Source of the DNA: Thermodesulfobacteriota bacterium
GTDB lineage: Bacteria; Desulfobacterota; DSM-4660; Desulfatiglandales; Desulfatiglandaceae
DNA length: 16,303 nucleotides
Direction of reading: 5' to 3'
Assembly (NCBI GenBank): GCA_028278625.1
Contig: JANQDY010000171.1
Coordinates: 1-16,303, forward strand
In this document: positions 1 to 6,503 of the stretch, piece by piece
How positions within the stretch are numbered: the stretch's first letter is position 1
Layout: each line of letters begins with the position of its first letter
The notes under the pieces: generated by a model
What the model was told of the DNA's origin: nothing
Seen by the model: only the letters and a program-made list of their open reading frames with translations
The model's database searches: none
Made by a program: the position numbers and the translations under genes

Positions 1-617
1 AAAGCAATCTTCAGGATGAAACATGGCGGCGCACCCTCAAGAATATCGATAAATTCGGCAATGATAACGCGGCTGTGGACGCCTTTACGCTTTATGTGCT
101 CCGTGTCTTCAACGAAAACCTGAAAGGCCGTTTCAACACCCGTGGCGGAAAATACACCACCGGACTCTATTCCGTGACGGCACATGAGTATTTTGGCCAG
201 GTGACGGGCGCCCTACCCAACGGCCGAAGGAGGGGTGAACCCTTTGCTTCCGGTATTGCGCCGTCCAACGGACAGGACAGGCTGGGTCCCACGGCGGTGC
301 TCAATTCCGTTAACCGCATCGACGCAAGAGAATTTGCAAACGGCATCAATCTGAACATGAAGTGGGACAAAAGCAGCATCAGGGGGGATACGGGCCGGCT
401 TGCTCTGAAAAGCATTTTCAAAACCTATTTCAGACGCGGCGGCATGCAGGTCCAGTTAAATGTCCTTGATCCATCCATTTTAATAAAGGCCCGTGATGAT
501 CCTGACAGCTATCCCAACCTGTTGGTGAGGGTATCGGGATATTCCGCCTATTTCAATGATCTCACGCCTGAAATGAAAGATGAGATCATTGAGAGAACCG
601 CTGTTTCAATCCAGTGA
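1..617 (+). CDS. Glycyl radical enzyme, C-terminal part (5' end outside window)
   Basis: This is the last 204 residues of a pyruvate formate-lyase-like glycyl radical enzyme, read in the frame starting at base 3; the frame is open to the window edge, so the start lies upstream. The radical-domain signature RVSGYSAYF is visible, with the radical glycine codon at 537-539, 25 residues before the end. Upstream of it are the family blocks LPNGRRRGEPFASGIAP and GPTAVLNSVNRID. When activated by a radical-SAM enzyme, the glycine radical passes to an active-site Cys, which lies outside the window. The fragment resembles the dehydratase/lyase branch of the family more than true PFL, but the substrate cannot be told without the Cys loop. 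It is a different subfamily from the second GRE at 6504-8900. A hydrolase-LuxR regulator follows on the same strand after 64 bp. Confidence 0.9.
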   Translation, partial: SNLQDETWRRTLKNIDKFGNDNAAVDAFTLYVLRVFNENLKGRFNTRGGKYTTGLYSVTAHEYFGQVTGALPNGRRRGEPFASGIAPSNGQDRLGPTAVLNSVNRIDAREFANGINLNMKWDKSSIRGDTGRLALKSIFKTYFRRGGMQVQLNVLDPSILIKARDDPDSYPNLLVRVSGYSAYFNDLTPEMKDEIIERTAVSIQ

Positions 618-653
618 TTCCACATTTTTCCGTTCAAAAGGAAAAGATGCTTG

Positions 654-674
654 ACCCCAAAATGGGATATTCCA
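654..674. promoter_or_regulatory. Candidate operator, copy 1, before the hydrolase-LuxR gene
   Basis: The 14-bp string ACCCCAAAATGGGA (654-667) recurs exactly at 1837-1850, on the other side of the regulator gene. Here it runs into TGGGATATTCCA (663-674), an imperfect dyad symmetric at 10 of 12 positions. It ends 7 bp before the ATG at 682, a position suited to autoregulation. That it binds the regulator is inference. Confidence 0.4.
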
Positions 675-681
675 GGTTCAC

Positions 682-1779
682 ATGAAACAGCAAATCCGAT
701 TCTGTCGATCCCCTAGGGGTGTGCGAATCGCCTACGCCACAGTAGGGGAGGGGCCGCCCCTTGTGAAAGCCGCCAACTGGCTCAGCCACCTGGAATTTGA
801 TCTTGATAGTCCGGTCTGGCGGCACTGGATAGAATCCCTTTCCCATAACCGCATGCTGATCCGTTACGACCAGGGTGGATGCGGACTGTCGGACCGGCAT
901 GTGACGGACTTCTCTTTCGAGGGGTGGGTTGAGGAGCTGGAGGCAATAACCGATGCGGTCGGGTTGGAGAAGTTTCCCTTGCTGGGCATTTCCCAGGGCG
1001 GTTCCGTTGCCATCGCTTATGCCCACAGGCATCCGGAGCGGGTCAGCCGTCTGATACTCTACGGCGCCTATGGCCGGGGCAAAATGAAGCGGGGCCTATC
1101 AGCGGGGGAGATTGAAGAGGCGGAGACGTTAATCAAGCTGGTCCGGTTGGGCTGGGGCAGAGAGAATCCCGCTTTTCGTCAGTTGTTCACCACCCTGTTC
1201 TTACCGAAGGGGTCCCGGGAACAGTTGGAATGGTTCAACGAGCTTCAACTGATTTCCACAACCCCCGATAGTGCGGCGCGCATTTTGAAGGAATTTGATG
1301 AAATCGATGTGAGCGCCCTGGCTTCCCAAATCCGTGTGCCGACCCTGGTGCTGCATGCCACGGGCGATGCCCGCATCCCCTTTGAAGAAGGGAGACTGCT
1401 GGCAGCCATGATCCCGGACGCCCGTTTCGTCCCCCTCAAGAGCCCCAACCATATTCTCCTTGCGGAAGAACCGGCCTGGGAAACCTTTGTGGATGAGGTT
1501 GACCGTTTCCTGACCATCGAACATGAGACCCATGAGGATACTCCCCCTCCTGAAGGCCCCCGGCTTGAACGGCTTGAGCTTTTGGAGAATCTGACCCGGC
1601 GCGAGATGGAAGTCCTTGAGTTGATCGCTCAAGGACTCGGGAATCCTGAAATCGCCGGCAGGCTGTTCATCAGTCCCCACACCCTCAGAAATCATATCAC
1701 CAGCATCTACGGCAAAATGGCCGTTTCCAAACGGGCCGAGGCCATTGTGCGCGCCAGGAAAGCGGGCTTCGGCCGTTGA
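682..1779 (+). CDS. Alpha/beta hydrolase-LuxR fusion transcriptional regulator
   Basis: A 365-residue one-component regulator. Residues about 10-280 form an alpha/beta-hydrolase domain with the nucleophile elbow GISQG (Ser104), a candidate acid in TGDARIPF (Asp229) and a candidate His in SPNHILL (His257), so the catalytic triad looks intact. Residues about 303-362 are a LuxR/GerE helix-turn-helix, beginning LTRREMEVLELIAQGLGN and continuing through the recognition helix region SPHTLRNHITSIYGKM. The hydrolase domain probably binds, and may process, a small ester, lactone or thioester, so the protein would act as a ligand-responsive DNA-binding switch. It lies between a glycyl radical enzyme and a transporter on the same strand, which suggests it controls one or both. 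The ribosome-binding site before ATG 682 is weak (AGGT). Matching repeat elements lie on both sides of the gene. Ligand and targets are unknown. Confidence 0.9.
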   Translation: MKQQIRFCRSPRGVRIAYATVGEGPPLVKAANWLSHLEFDLDSPVWRHWIESLSHNRMLIRYDQGGCGLSDRHVTDFSFEGWVEELEAITDAVGLEKFPLLGISQGGSVAIAYAHRHPERVSRLILYGAYGRGKMKRGLSAGEIEEAETLIKLVRLGWGRENPAFRQLFTTLFLPKGSREQLEWFNELQLISTTPDSAARILKEFDEIDVSALASQIRVPTLVLHATGDARIPFEEGRLLAAMIPDARFVPLKSPNHILLAEEPAWETFVDEVDRFLTIEHETHEDTPPPEGPRLERLELLENLTRREMEVLELIAQGLGNPEIAGRLFISPHTLRNHITSIYGKMAVSKRAEAIVRARKAGFGR

Positions 1780-1836
1780 TGTCGCTCATCTGGTGTAAAC
1801 GTCCTATATGAAGACCAACCATTTAAGTTGGCCCAC

Positions 1837-1862
1837 ACCCCAAAATGGGACCCTGGTCCCAT
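1837..1862. promoter_or_regulatory. Candidate operator, copy 2, with perfect 18-bp inverted repeat
   Basis: The 14-bp element ACCCCAAAATGGGA (1837-1850) overlaps a perfect dyad, ATGGGACC-CT-GGTCCCAT, at 1845-1862 (8-bp arms, 2-bp centre). No T-tract follows, so it is not an intrinsic terminator. It lies 88 bp before the EamA start and 15 bp before a TTGACC hexamer (1878-1883) that might be a -35 element, although I see no convincing -10. Either activation or repression of the transporter gene is possible. Confidence 0.5.
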
Positions 1863-1950
1863 GACATTTCCATGCTATTGACCTAACCTGATCGTCGGAT
1901 TTTCGCTTTACAGGTCTTTTAATTGTCCTCTCATAAGGATTTGATACCGT

Positions 1951-2865
1951 ATGAAAGCATTGGCGCCACATCTGGCACTGACAATGGCTGTATTTTTCTG
2001 GTCGGGCAATTTCATTGCGGGGCGTGCGCTAAGGGATGATGCGTCGCCCCTTGACTTGAATTTCTGGCGATGGTCCATTGCACTCTTCGTACTGCTCCCC
2101 TTTACCTTCAAACAGGCACGGTGTCATCTTGAAGAGATCAAACGGGAATGGCCCCGGATCCTGGCATTGGGATTTACGGGGATCGCTGCCTTTCACGTGT
2201 GTGTTTACGCGGCACTTGAACGTACCACGGCCATCAACGCACTATTACTCTTTTCCACCAGCCCGCTGATCATCGCCGCCCTTTCATGGGTCATTCGAAT
2301 CGAGCAGATTTCACCACGTCAGTTTTTGGGCCTCGTGATTTCGCTGTTGGGCGTTTCCGCCTTGATCACCAGGGGAGAATGGGGGCAACTGGAGACATGG
2401 CATTTTGAAAGCGGCGATCGTTGGATGGCGGCGGGCGTCGTCATTTGGGCCGTCTATTCCATCCTGCTCAAGAGTCGCCCTTCGTACTTGCCTCAGCCGG
2501 TCATGTTGCTGGGGACGGTGGTGGTCGGCGTTCTCATCATGCTTCCATTTCAGATTGGGATCTTTTTGACGGGAAATGCCTGCACCTTCGATGCCCCGGG
2601 GCTTCTTGTTCTGGCCTATGTGGGTATTTTTGCGTCAGTCGTGGCCTTTTTGCTATGGAATTTCGGTCTGCTGCGCCTGGGTCCTGTAAAGGCCGGCTTG
2701 TCCATTTATTTAATGCCGGTATTCGGGGCGGCCTTATCCGTCATTTTACTGGATGAAGGTCTTGCATTTTATCAACTGATCGGAGCCGCGTTTGTCTTTA
2801 CGGGGATTGCCCTTTTTGGTTGGAGAAAAAAAGGGCCCTTAAGCCTCCCTAGTGAGCGCACTTAA
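1951..2865 (+). CDS. EamA/DMT-superfamily inner-membrane transporter
   Basis: A 304-residue, highly hydrophobic protein with about ten predicted membrane helices arranged as two EamA-type halves, the usual length and layout for drug/metabolite transporters of the RhaT/EamA group. The N-terminus (HLALTMAVFFWSGNFIAGRA) is the typical first helix with its conserved WG/SGN-like segment. The second half starts near residue 155 (RWMAAGVVIWAVYSILLKSR) and ends in a basic tail. Members export or import amino acids, nucleotides or other small metabolites; the substrate cannot be deduced from sequence alone. AAGGA at 1935-1939 is a plausible though slightly distant ribosome-binding site. The gene follows the hydrolase-LuxR regulator after an operator-like palindrome, so it may be a target of that regulator. 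Its last 17 bp overlap the convergent hydrolase gene on the other strand. Confidence 0.9.
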   Translation: MKALAPHLALTMAVFFWSGNFIAGRALRDDASPLDLNFWRWSIALFVLLPFTFKQARCHLEEIKREWPRILALGFTGIAAFHVCVYAALERTTAINALLLFSTSPLIIAALSWVIRIEQISPRQFLGLVISLLGVSALITRGEWGQLETWHFESGDRWMAAGVVIWAVYSILLKSRPSYLPQPVMLLGTVVVGVLIMLPFQIGIFLTGNACTFDAPGLLVLAYVGIFASVVAFLLWNFGLLRLGPVKAGLSIYLMPVFGAALSVILLDEGLAFYQLIGAAFVFTGIALFGWRKKGPLSLPSERT

Positions 2866-3931
2866 ACCCCTCGAAATGCCGCATCAACCGAATGGTCTCT
2901 TCCGCCGAAATATCGATCTTGTACCGCTCACACAGGGTACGGAAAGTCCGCAAGTTGGCCTCATAATCAAAGGGGACAAACGCGCGCTCAACATTCCCTT
3001 GGGGCGCGGCATTGATATCCAGCATCAGTAATGGCGCTTCGCAGGAGAGATCAAATGCGGTGAGGGAAAAGGTCTTGGCGGGCGGGTTTACCACGGACCC
3101 GAACCGGATCTCCCGTTTCGTGAGATCGTATACAACGCTCCACCTTGTATTCGGCATGGAAACCACATGGGCCAAAGTCTCAAGGGCGTAGGTCATGGCA
3201 TCGGGATTCTGATCTGCATCATAGGTCCTCATTTTTTGGGCTGCATCGGCAAACCGTTCAGCGGACCGGCCCGGGTTCGACCACCACCAACGGGGTCCGC
3301 CCCGAAGGTAAGCTTCGACCGTGCGGGCATAAGGCATGTTGGTCATCGCCTTAACCGGCAACTTTTCGCCGCCATAAACCACCAGCCGGCCGTCATGGTA
3401 TTCGATGGCCGCACACTCCCCTGCCGCATCCGCAATTAGGAAATGGGTTGGGGCAGTGTCACCGTCACAAACCAACCGTGTGCGTCTGGCTGCCTGAATG
3501 GCTTCCTGAACGCTGCCGCAAGTGTCCAGGATATATTGGGCCCAAAGGCCGTTGTCGAAAGGCGGCCGTTCGTCCGGTTCCGGGAGTTGAGAAGCTCTGA
3601 GTTCCAACCCACATAATGCCAGACCCCTCTCATTCATGCCACTCCACACATATTCGCGTCCAGCCAGGTTGAAGGTCACACTGCCGTACTTGGCCGCCCA
3701 TTTAAAGGGTTCCCCGTTCATGCTCTTCCGGGTATTCTCCTTTGCGATGCCGCGTCGGTTCACGAATATATGTCCGTCTCCGGGAAAGAACGAATCCAGG
3801 TTGGTCGCAAATACCGGGCCATTGGGCGTATCAAGACAAAAGGACGTGCAGGCATGCGCAGCACCATCCATTGCTGCAAAGAACAGCAAACCGGTCGTTA
3901 TTCCAATTATCGTCGTTTTCAGACAATGCAT
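2849..3931 (-). CDS. Exported Ntn hydrolase, choloylglycine hydrolase/penicillin acylase-like
   Basis: A 360-residue protein with a signal peptide (hydrophobic segment from about residue 7, then the cleavage-type sequence AHA) followed directly by Cys28 in ACTSFCLDTPNGPVFATNLD. This is the arrangement of linear-amide C-N hydrolases (bile-salt hydrolase, penicillin V acylase), where the N-terminal Cys is the nucleophile and, in Gram-negative members, is exposed by signal peptidase. A block around residues 95-110 (WSGMNERGLALCGLEL) also fits the family. Position +17 from the Cys is Asn, where classic bile-salt hydrolases have Arg; Asp at +19 is retained as a candidate catalytic residue. It should cleave an amide bond in the periplasm, but the substrate is unknown (bile acids are unlikely; acyl-homoserine lactones, N-acyl amino acids or lipids are possible). 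GAGG lies 6 bp before the ATG. It follows the small membrane gene after 58 bp on the same strand and is probably in the sigma-factor operon. Confidence 0.8.
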   Translation of the reverse strand: MHCLKTTIIGITTGLLFFAAMDGAAHACTSFCLDTPNGPVFATNLDSFFPGDGHIFVNRRGIAKENTRKSMNGEPFKWAAKYGSVTFNLAGREYVWSGMNERGLALCGLELRASQLPEPDERPPFDNGLWAQYILDTCGSVQEAIQAARRTRLVCDGDTAPTHFLIADAAGECAAIEYHDGRLVVYGGEKLPVKAMTNMPYARTVEAYLRGGPRWWWSNPGRSAERFADAAQKMRTYDADQNPDAMTYALETLAHVVSMPNTRWSVVYDLTKREIRFGSVVNPPAKTFSLTAFDLSCEAPLLMLDINAAPQGNVERAFVPFDYEANLRTFRTLCERYKIDISAEETIRLMRHFEGFKCAH

Positions 3932-3989
3932 CTTTTCCTCATTTTACTTGCTTCCATCAAGGGTTTGCATAGGGCGCCGGGAATTGCTT

Positions 3990-4319
3990 CTATATCCATC
4001 TGGGCCTTGTCTGTAGAAATACCGACATCCCCGCCGCGGCGATGATGATCCAGCCGATGGGTGAAAACATGGCAGCCAGAAGGGTGTGGGTTATGGCATT
4101 GGAAACGAGTCCGAGATAACCGGTCAGGCTCATGAGCCGAGGCCCCAGAAGCACGGTTAGTGCGGCGAGCACCGCAACAAGGAGCATCATTCTGATTCGT
4201 TGATGACGGCGCATTCGCGCAATCCGCATGGCAACATACTCGGTAAAGGCCTCATCCGGTTCTGGTTCCGGCAGGTGGTCAAACAGCCGCTGTAATGCCA
4301 TATCGTGTTCGTTATTCAT
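3990..4319 (-). CDS. Small two-helix membrane protein, putative anti-sigma factor
   Basis: A 109-residue protein with an acidic cytoplasmic-type N-terminus (LPEPEPDEAFTEYVAMRIAR), a basic stretch (RMRRHQRIRM), then two membrane helices at about residues 44-60 and 84-102. It starts inside the end of the ECF sigma gene by a 4-bp ATGA overlap, so translation is coupled. Position, size and topology suggest a membrane anti-sigma factor that holds the sigma factor at the membrane. It lacks the zinc-binding HxxxCxxC motif of ZAS-type anti-sigma factors, so the assignment rests on context. Family not recognised. Confidence 0.7.
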   Translation of the reverse strand: MNNEHDMALQRLFDHLPEPEPDEAFTEYVAMRIARMRRHQRIRMMLLVAVLAALTVLLGPRLMSLTGYLGLVSNAITHTLLAAMFSPIGWIIIAAAGMSVFLQTRPRWI

Positions 4320-4915
4320 GGAACCGCTTCCTCATAGTCTTTCAAATAGTGACGTAATTGTTTAACCCCTCGGGTAATGTGAGACTTCACCGTACCCAGG
4401 GGTATGCCCGTGGCCGAACAGATTTCGCCGTGACTCATCCGCTCGCTATAGGATAACGTCACGCATAGCCGTTCGGCCGGTTTCAATCGCGCCAAGGCAT
4501 TCATTAGATCCATCTGGACCGTCGTATCTTCCCTATCAACCCCGGGGTTCTCTTTCTCCGTATCCGTGTCCTGAACAACCAATCCTTTGCGCCTTATGTG
4601 CTGAAGAAAAGTATTGACAGCGATCCGCCGCAGCCATCCCCCGAATGCGCCAGGCGCTTTCAAGGTTCGCAGCTTGCGCCAGGCCAGCAGGAAGACTTCC
4701 TGGGCCAAATCATCCGCCATTGCCGTGTCTCCGCTCAATTGTCGCATCAACTTGCGGATCATTCCCTGCCGCCTGCGCACCAGTTCTTCGAAAGCCGGAC
4801 CGTCACCGGTAATGGCCAGAGCAACCAGAGCAGGCTCCGCCGCCGCCGCGAGCGGACTATTTGCACGGATGGGACGCAACTCAGATATCCCGGGACCTGT
4901 CAGACCCATTACCAC
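4316..4915 (-). CDS. ECF-type RNA polymerase sigma factor
   Basis: A 199-residue extracytoplasmic-function sigma-70 factor. Region 2 spans about residues 38-110: FEELVRRRQGMIRKL, the core-binding DDLAQEVFLLAWRKL, and GGWLRRIAVNTFLQHIRR. A charged linker of about 25 residues follows. Region 4 (about 137-190) carries LKPAERLCVTLSYSERMSHG and the helix-turn-helix GIPLGTVKSHITRGVKQLR. It directs RNA polymerase to a small set of promoters, probably in response to an envelope signal relayed by the small membrane protein encoded next. The start is uncertain: GTG at 4915 and ATG at 4909 are both possible, and neither has a strong ribosome-binding site. Either start lies inside the preceding gene, so coupled translation is likely (about 30 bp overlap). 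Confidence 0.92.
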   Translation of the reverse strand: MVMGLTGPGISELRPIRANSPLAAAAEPALVALAITGDGPAFEELVRRRQGMIRKLMRQLSGDTAMADDLAQEVFLLAWRKLRTLKAPGAFGGWLRRIAVNTFLQHIRRKGLVVQDTDTEKENPGVDREDTTVQMDLMNALARLKPAERLCVTLSYSERMSHGEICSATGIPLGTVKSHITRGVKQLRHYLKDYEEAVP

Positions 4916-5309
4916 GCTTCATCAGAAAGCCGGCGCCCAATAGACCCAAGCTGATGATCATCAGCAATATGCCCGCGCCGGTGATGGGATAAAAGGCTTC
5001 GATGGCAATCTTGCCGATAAAATACCCCATGACGGGCAATCCGGCCCCGGTCGCCATACAAATAATGCCGCCAACGTAATAATCCCGCGGGTTCCCCGGC
5101 TTTTGCGACATCAGTTTATCGACCAGGGCCGCATCAAGGGTGACACCCTTCTCAATGGCCAGCCGGATTGTTCGCTGAATATCCTTGTTCCGTGCGTGGT
5201 AATAGGCGAGAGAGGCTACCACCACAATGGCAATGAATAACCAGAAGGATATGCCGATAACGGTTACCTGGCTTGAGCTCAATAATTGGCCAAATAGTTC
5301 GTTTGTCAT
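4881..5309 (-). CDS. DUF6249-like small membrane protein
   Basis: A 142-residue protein starting at the ATG at 5309, chosen because AAAGGTGG sits about 7 bp upstream; a longer frame to 5363 would add 18 residues without support. A first membrane helix lies near residues 19-37 (FWLFIAIVVVASLAYYHARN). It is followed by a soluble segment (IQRTIRLAIEKGVTLDAALV) and two further helices, ending in a short basic tail (MKRGNGSDRSRDI). This helix plus 'RTIRLAIEKG' layout is typical of small DUF6249 membrane proteins that often sit beside ECF sigma factors. No enzymatic motif is visible. Its 3' end overlaps the sigma gene, and it appears to be the first gene of the operon. It may sense or transmit the envelope signal, but this is inference from position. 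Confidence 0.75.
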   Translation of the reverse strand: MTNELFGQLLSSSQVTVIGISFWLFIAIVVVASLAYYHARNKDIQRTIRLAIEKGVTLDAALVDKLMSQKPGNPRDYYVGGIICMATGAGLPVMGYFIGKIAIEAFYPITGAGILLMIISLGLLGAGFLMKRGNGSDRSRDI

Positions 5310-5340
5310 GTTCGCACCACCTTTATGAATCGTTATATGA

Positions 5341-5391
5341 ATGGTTTTACCATAGAGATGCATCCAGGGGTCTCTTTGGATGCATTTTTTT
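5341..5391. promoter_or_regulatory. Two dyads with a T-tract upstream of the sigma operon
   Basis: A perfect 9-bp inverted repeat (ATGCATCCA at 5358-5366, TGGATGCAT at 5377-5385) with a 10-bp centre is followed on the + strand by a run of T (5385-5391). A second dyad, ATGGT-TTT-ACCAT, lies at 5341-5353. Read on the + strand, the first looks like an intrinsic terminator, but the flanking genes are on the - strand. It lies 50-80 bp upstream of the DUF6249-like start, where an operator or leader hairpin of the sigma operon would be. Its role is undecided. Confidence 0.45.
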
Positions 5392-5482
5392 GCGGGGAGA
5401 AGAAAAATTAACAGGTATTTTGGGGGAGCACAACCGCGAAATGGATTCCCATTGCCATGGGCCGGCCGGCCAACGCCGCAAT

Positions 5483-6457
5483 TTAACTACCGATAGATGC
5501 CTTAATCCCAGCCCTTTGGATCAAGTCCTTTAGAAATTCAATATGTTCGACACCCGGTGCCATCCCTTGGGGAAAAGGATAGGGCCTCCCCATTTGATCG
5601 GTCTTGGACTTCCCTCCCTCATGATAGGGAAGCAGTGAGATCTTCTCCGCTCCGACCTTCTTTGCCAGGTCAATGAATGCGTCCATATAGGTTTCTGAAT
5701 CATTGAGCCCGGCAATCAGGGGCATGCGCAGCCATACCGGTTTTGTCCGTGAGGCATTGACAAGGTTTTCCAGGATCAACCTGTTTTCCACACCGGTCAT
5801 CCTTTTGTGCACAGGGGGATCAAGGTGCTTGATGTCCCAGAGGATTAGGTCGACAAAGGAAAGCACCTTTTCAAGCTTTTCCCAAGGGGCATACCCGGAG
5901 GTGTCCAGGGCCGTGTGAAGCCCTTTCCCTTTGCATCCCTTGAGTAGATGGGCAACGAATTCGCTCTGGGTCAGTGCCTCGCCACCGGAAACCGTTATGC
6001 CTCCGCCTGAGTTCCTGTAAAAGTCCCTGTCTCTGAGCACTTCTTCAAGGATCTCACCAATGGTCATGCGGGTCCCGCACGCGCGGAGGGCGTTGTACAG
6101 GCAGGCATCGACGCACTGAAGGCACTGGGTGCATTCTTTCCATTTGATTTTGCGGCCGGCCTTTTCAGTGAGGGAGATGGCCCCTTCCGGACAAACCTCA
6201 AGGCAGGCCCCGCACCCTCCGCAATTCATGTCCCTGACCATCAGATTGGGGGAGGCATCTTGCGATTCGGGGTTGGAGCACCAAAGGCAATTCATGGGGC
6301 ACCCCTTCATGAAAACGGTGGTCCTGATCCCCGGCCCGTCATGGATGCTGAATCGCTGTATGTTAAAAACAACTCCTTTTTTGGTATGTTCCTTTTCCGT
6401 AGGATCCATTGGCAATTCAATCAAATTCCATATTCCGCGGTTCTGAAGCGTTTTCAT
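5483..6457 (-). CDS. Glycyl radical enzyme activating enzyme (radical SAM)
   Basis: A 324-residue radical-SAM activase that installs the glycyl radical on its partner enzyme by abstracting a hydrogen with the 5'-deoxyadenosyl radical. The SAM-cluster motif is C53-x3-C57-x2-C60 (GCPMNCLWCSNPES). Between it and the barrel is an insert with two ferredoxin-type 4Fe-4S motifs: Cys79, 82, 85 and 89, and Cys109, 112, 115 and 119. This insert is typical of activases for non-PFL GREs (glycerol dehydratase, choline lyase, benzylsuccinate synthase) and absent from PFL activase. SGGEALTQ (157-164) is the SAM-binding GGE motif. It lies 46 bp downstream of the second GRE on the same strand, so that enzyme is its likely substrate; it might also serve the first GRE. 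No good ribosome-binding site precedes ATG 6457, and the true start may be Met17. Confidence 0.94.
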   Translation of the reverse strand: MKTLQNRGIWNLIELPMDPTEKEHTKKGVVFNIQRFSIHDGPGIRTTVFMKGCPMNCLWCSNPESQDASPNLMVRDMNCGGCGACLEVCPEGAISLTEKAGRKIKWKECTQCLQCVDACLYNALRACGTRMTIGEILEEVLRDRDFYRNSGGGITVSGGEALTQSEFVAHLLKGCKGKGLHTALDTSGYAPWEKLEKVLSFVDLILWDIKHLDPPVHKRMTGVENRLILENLVNASRTKPVWLRMPLIAGLNDSETYMDAFIDLAKKVGAEKISLLPYHEGGKSKTDQMGRPYPFPQGMAPGVEHIEFLKDLIQRAGIKASIGS

Positions 6458-6503
6458 GGAAGCAGATGCGTGCTCCCATGGCAGATGGTGCCCTGGACTG
6501 CTT

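Noticed and set aside
5460..5471. GGCCGGCCGGCC self-complementary run just past the activase stop
   Set aside because: It has no loop suited to a terminator stem and no following T-run on either strand.
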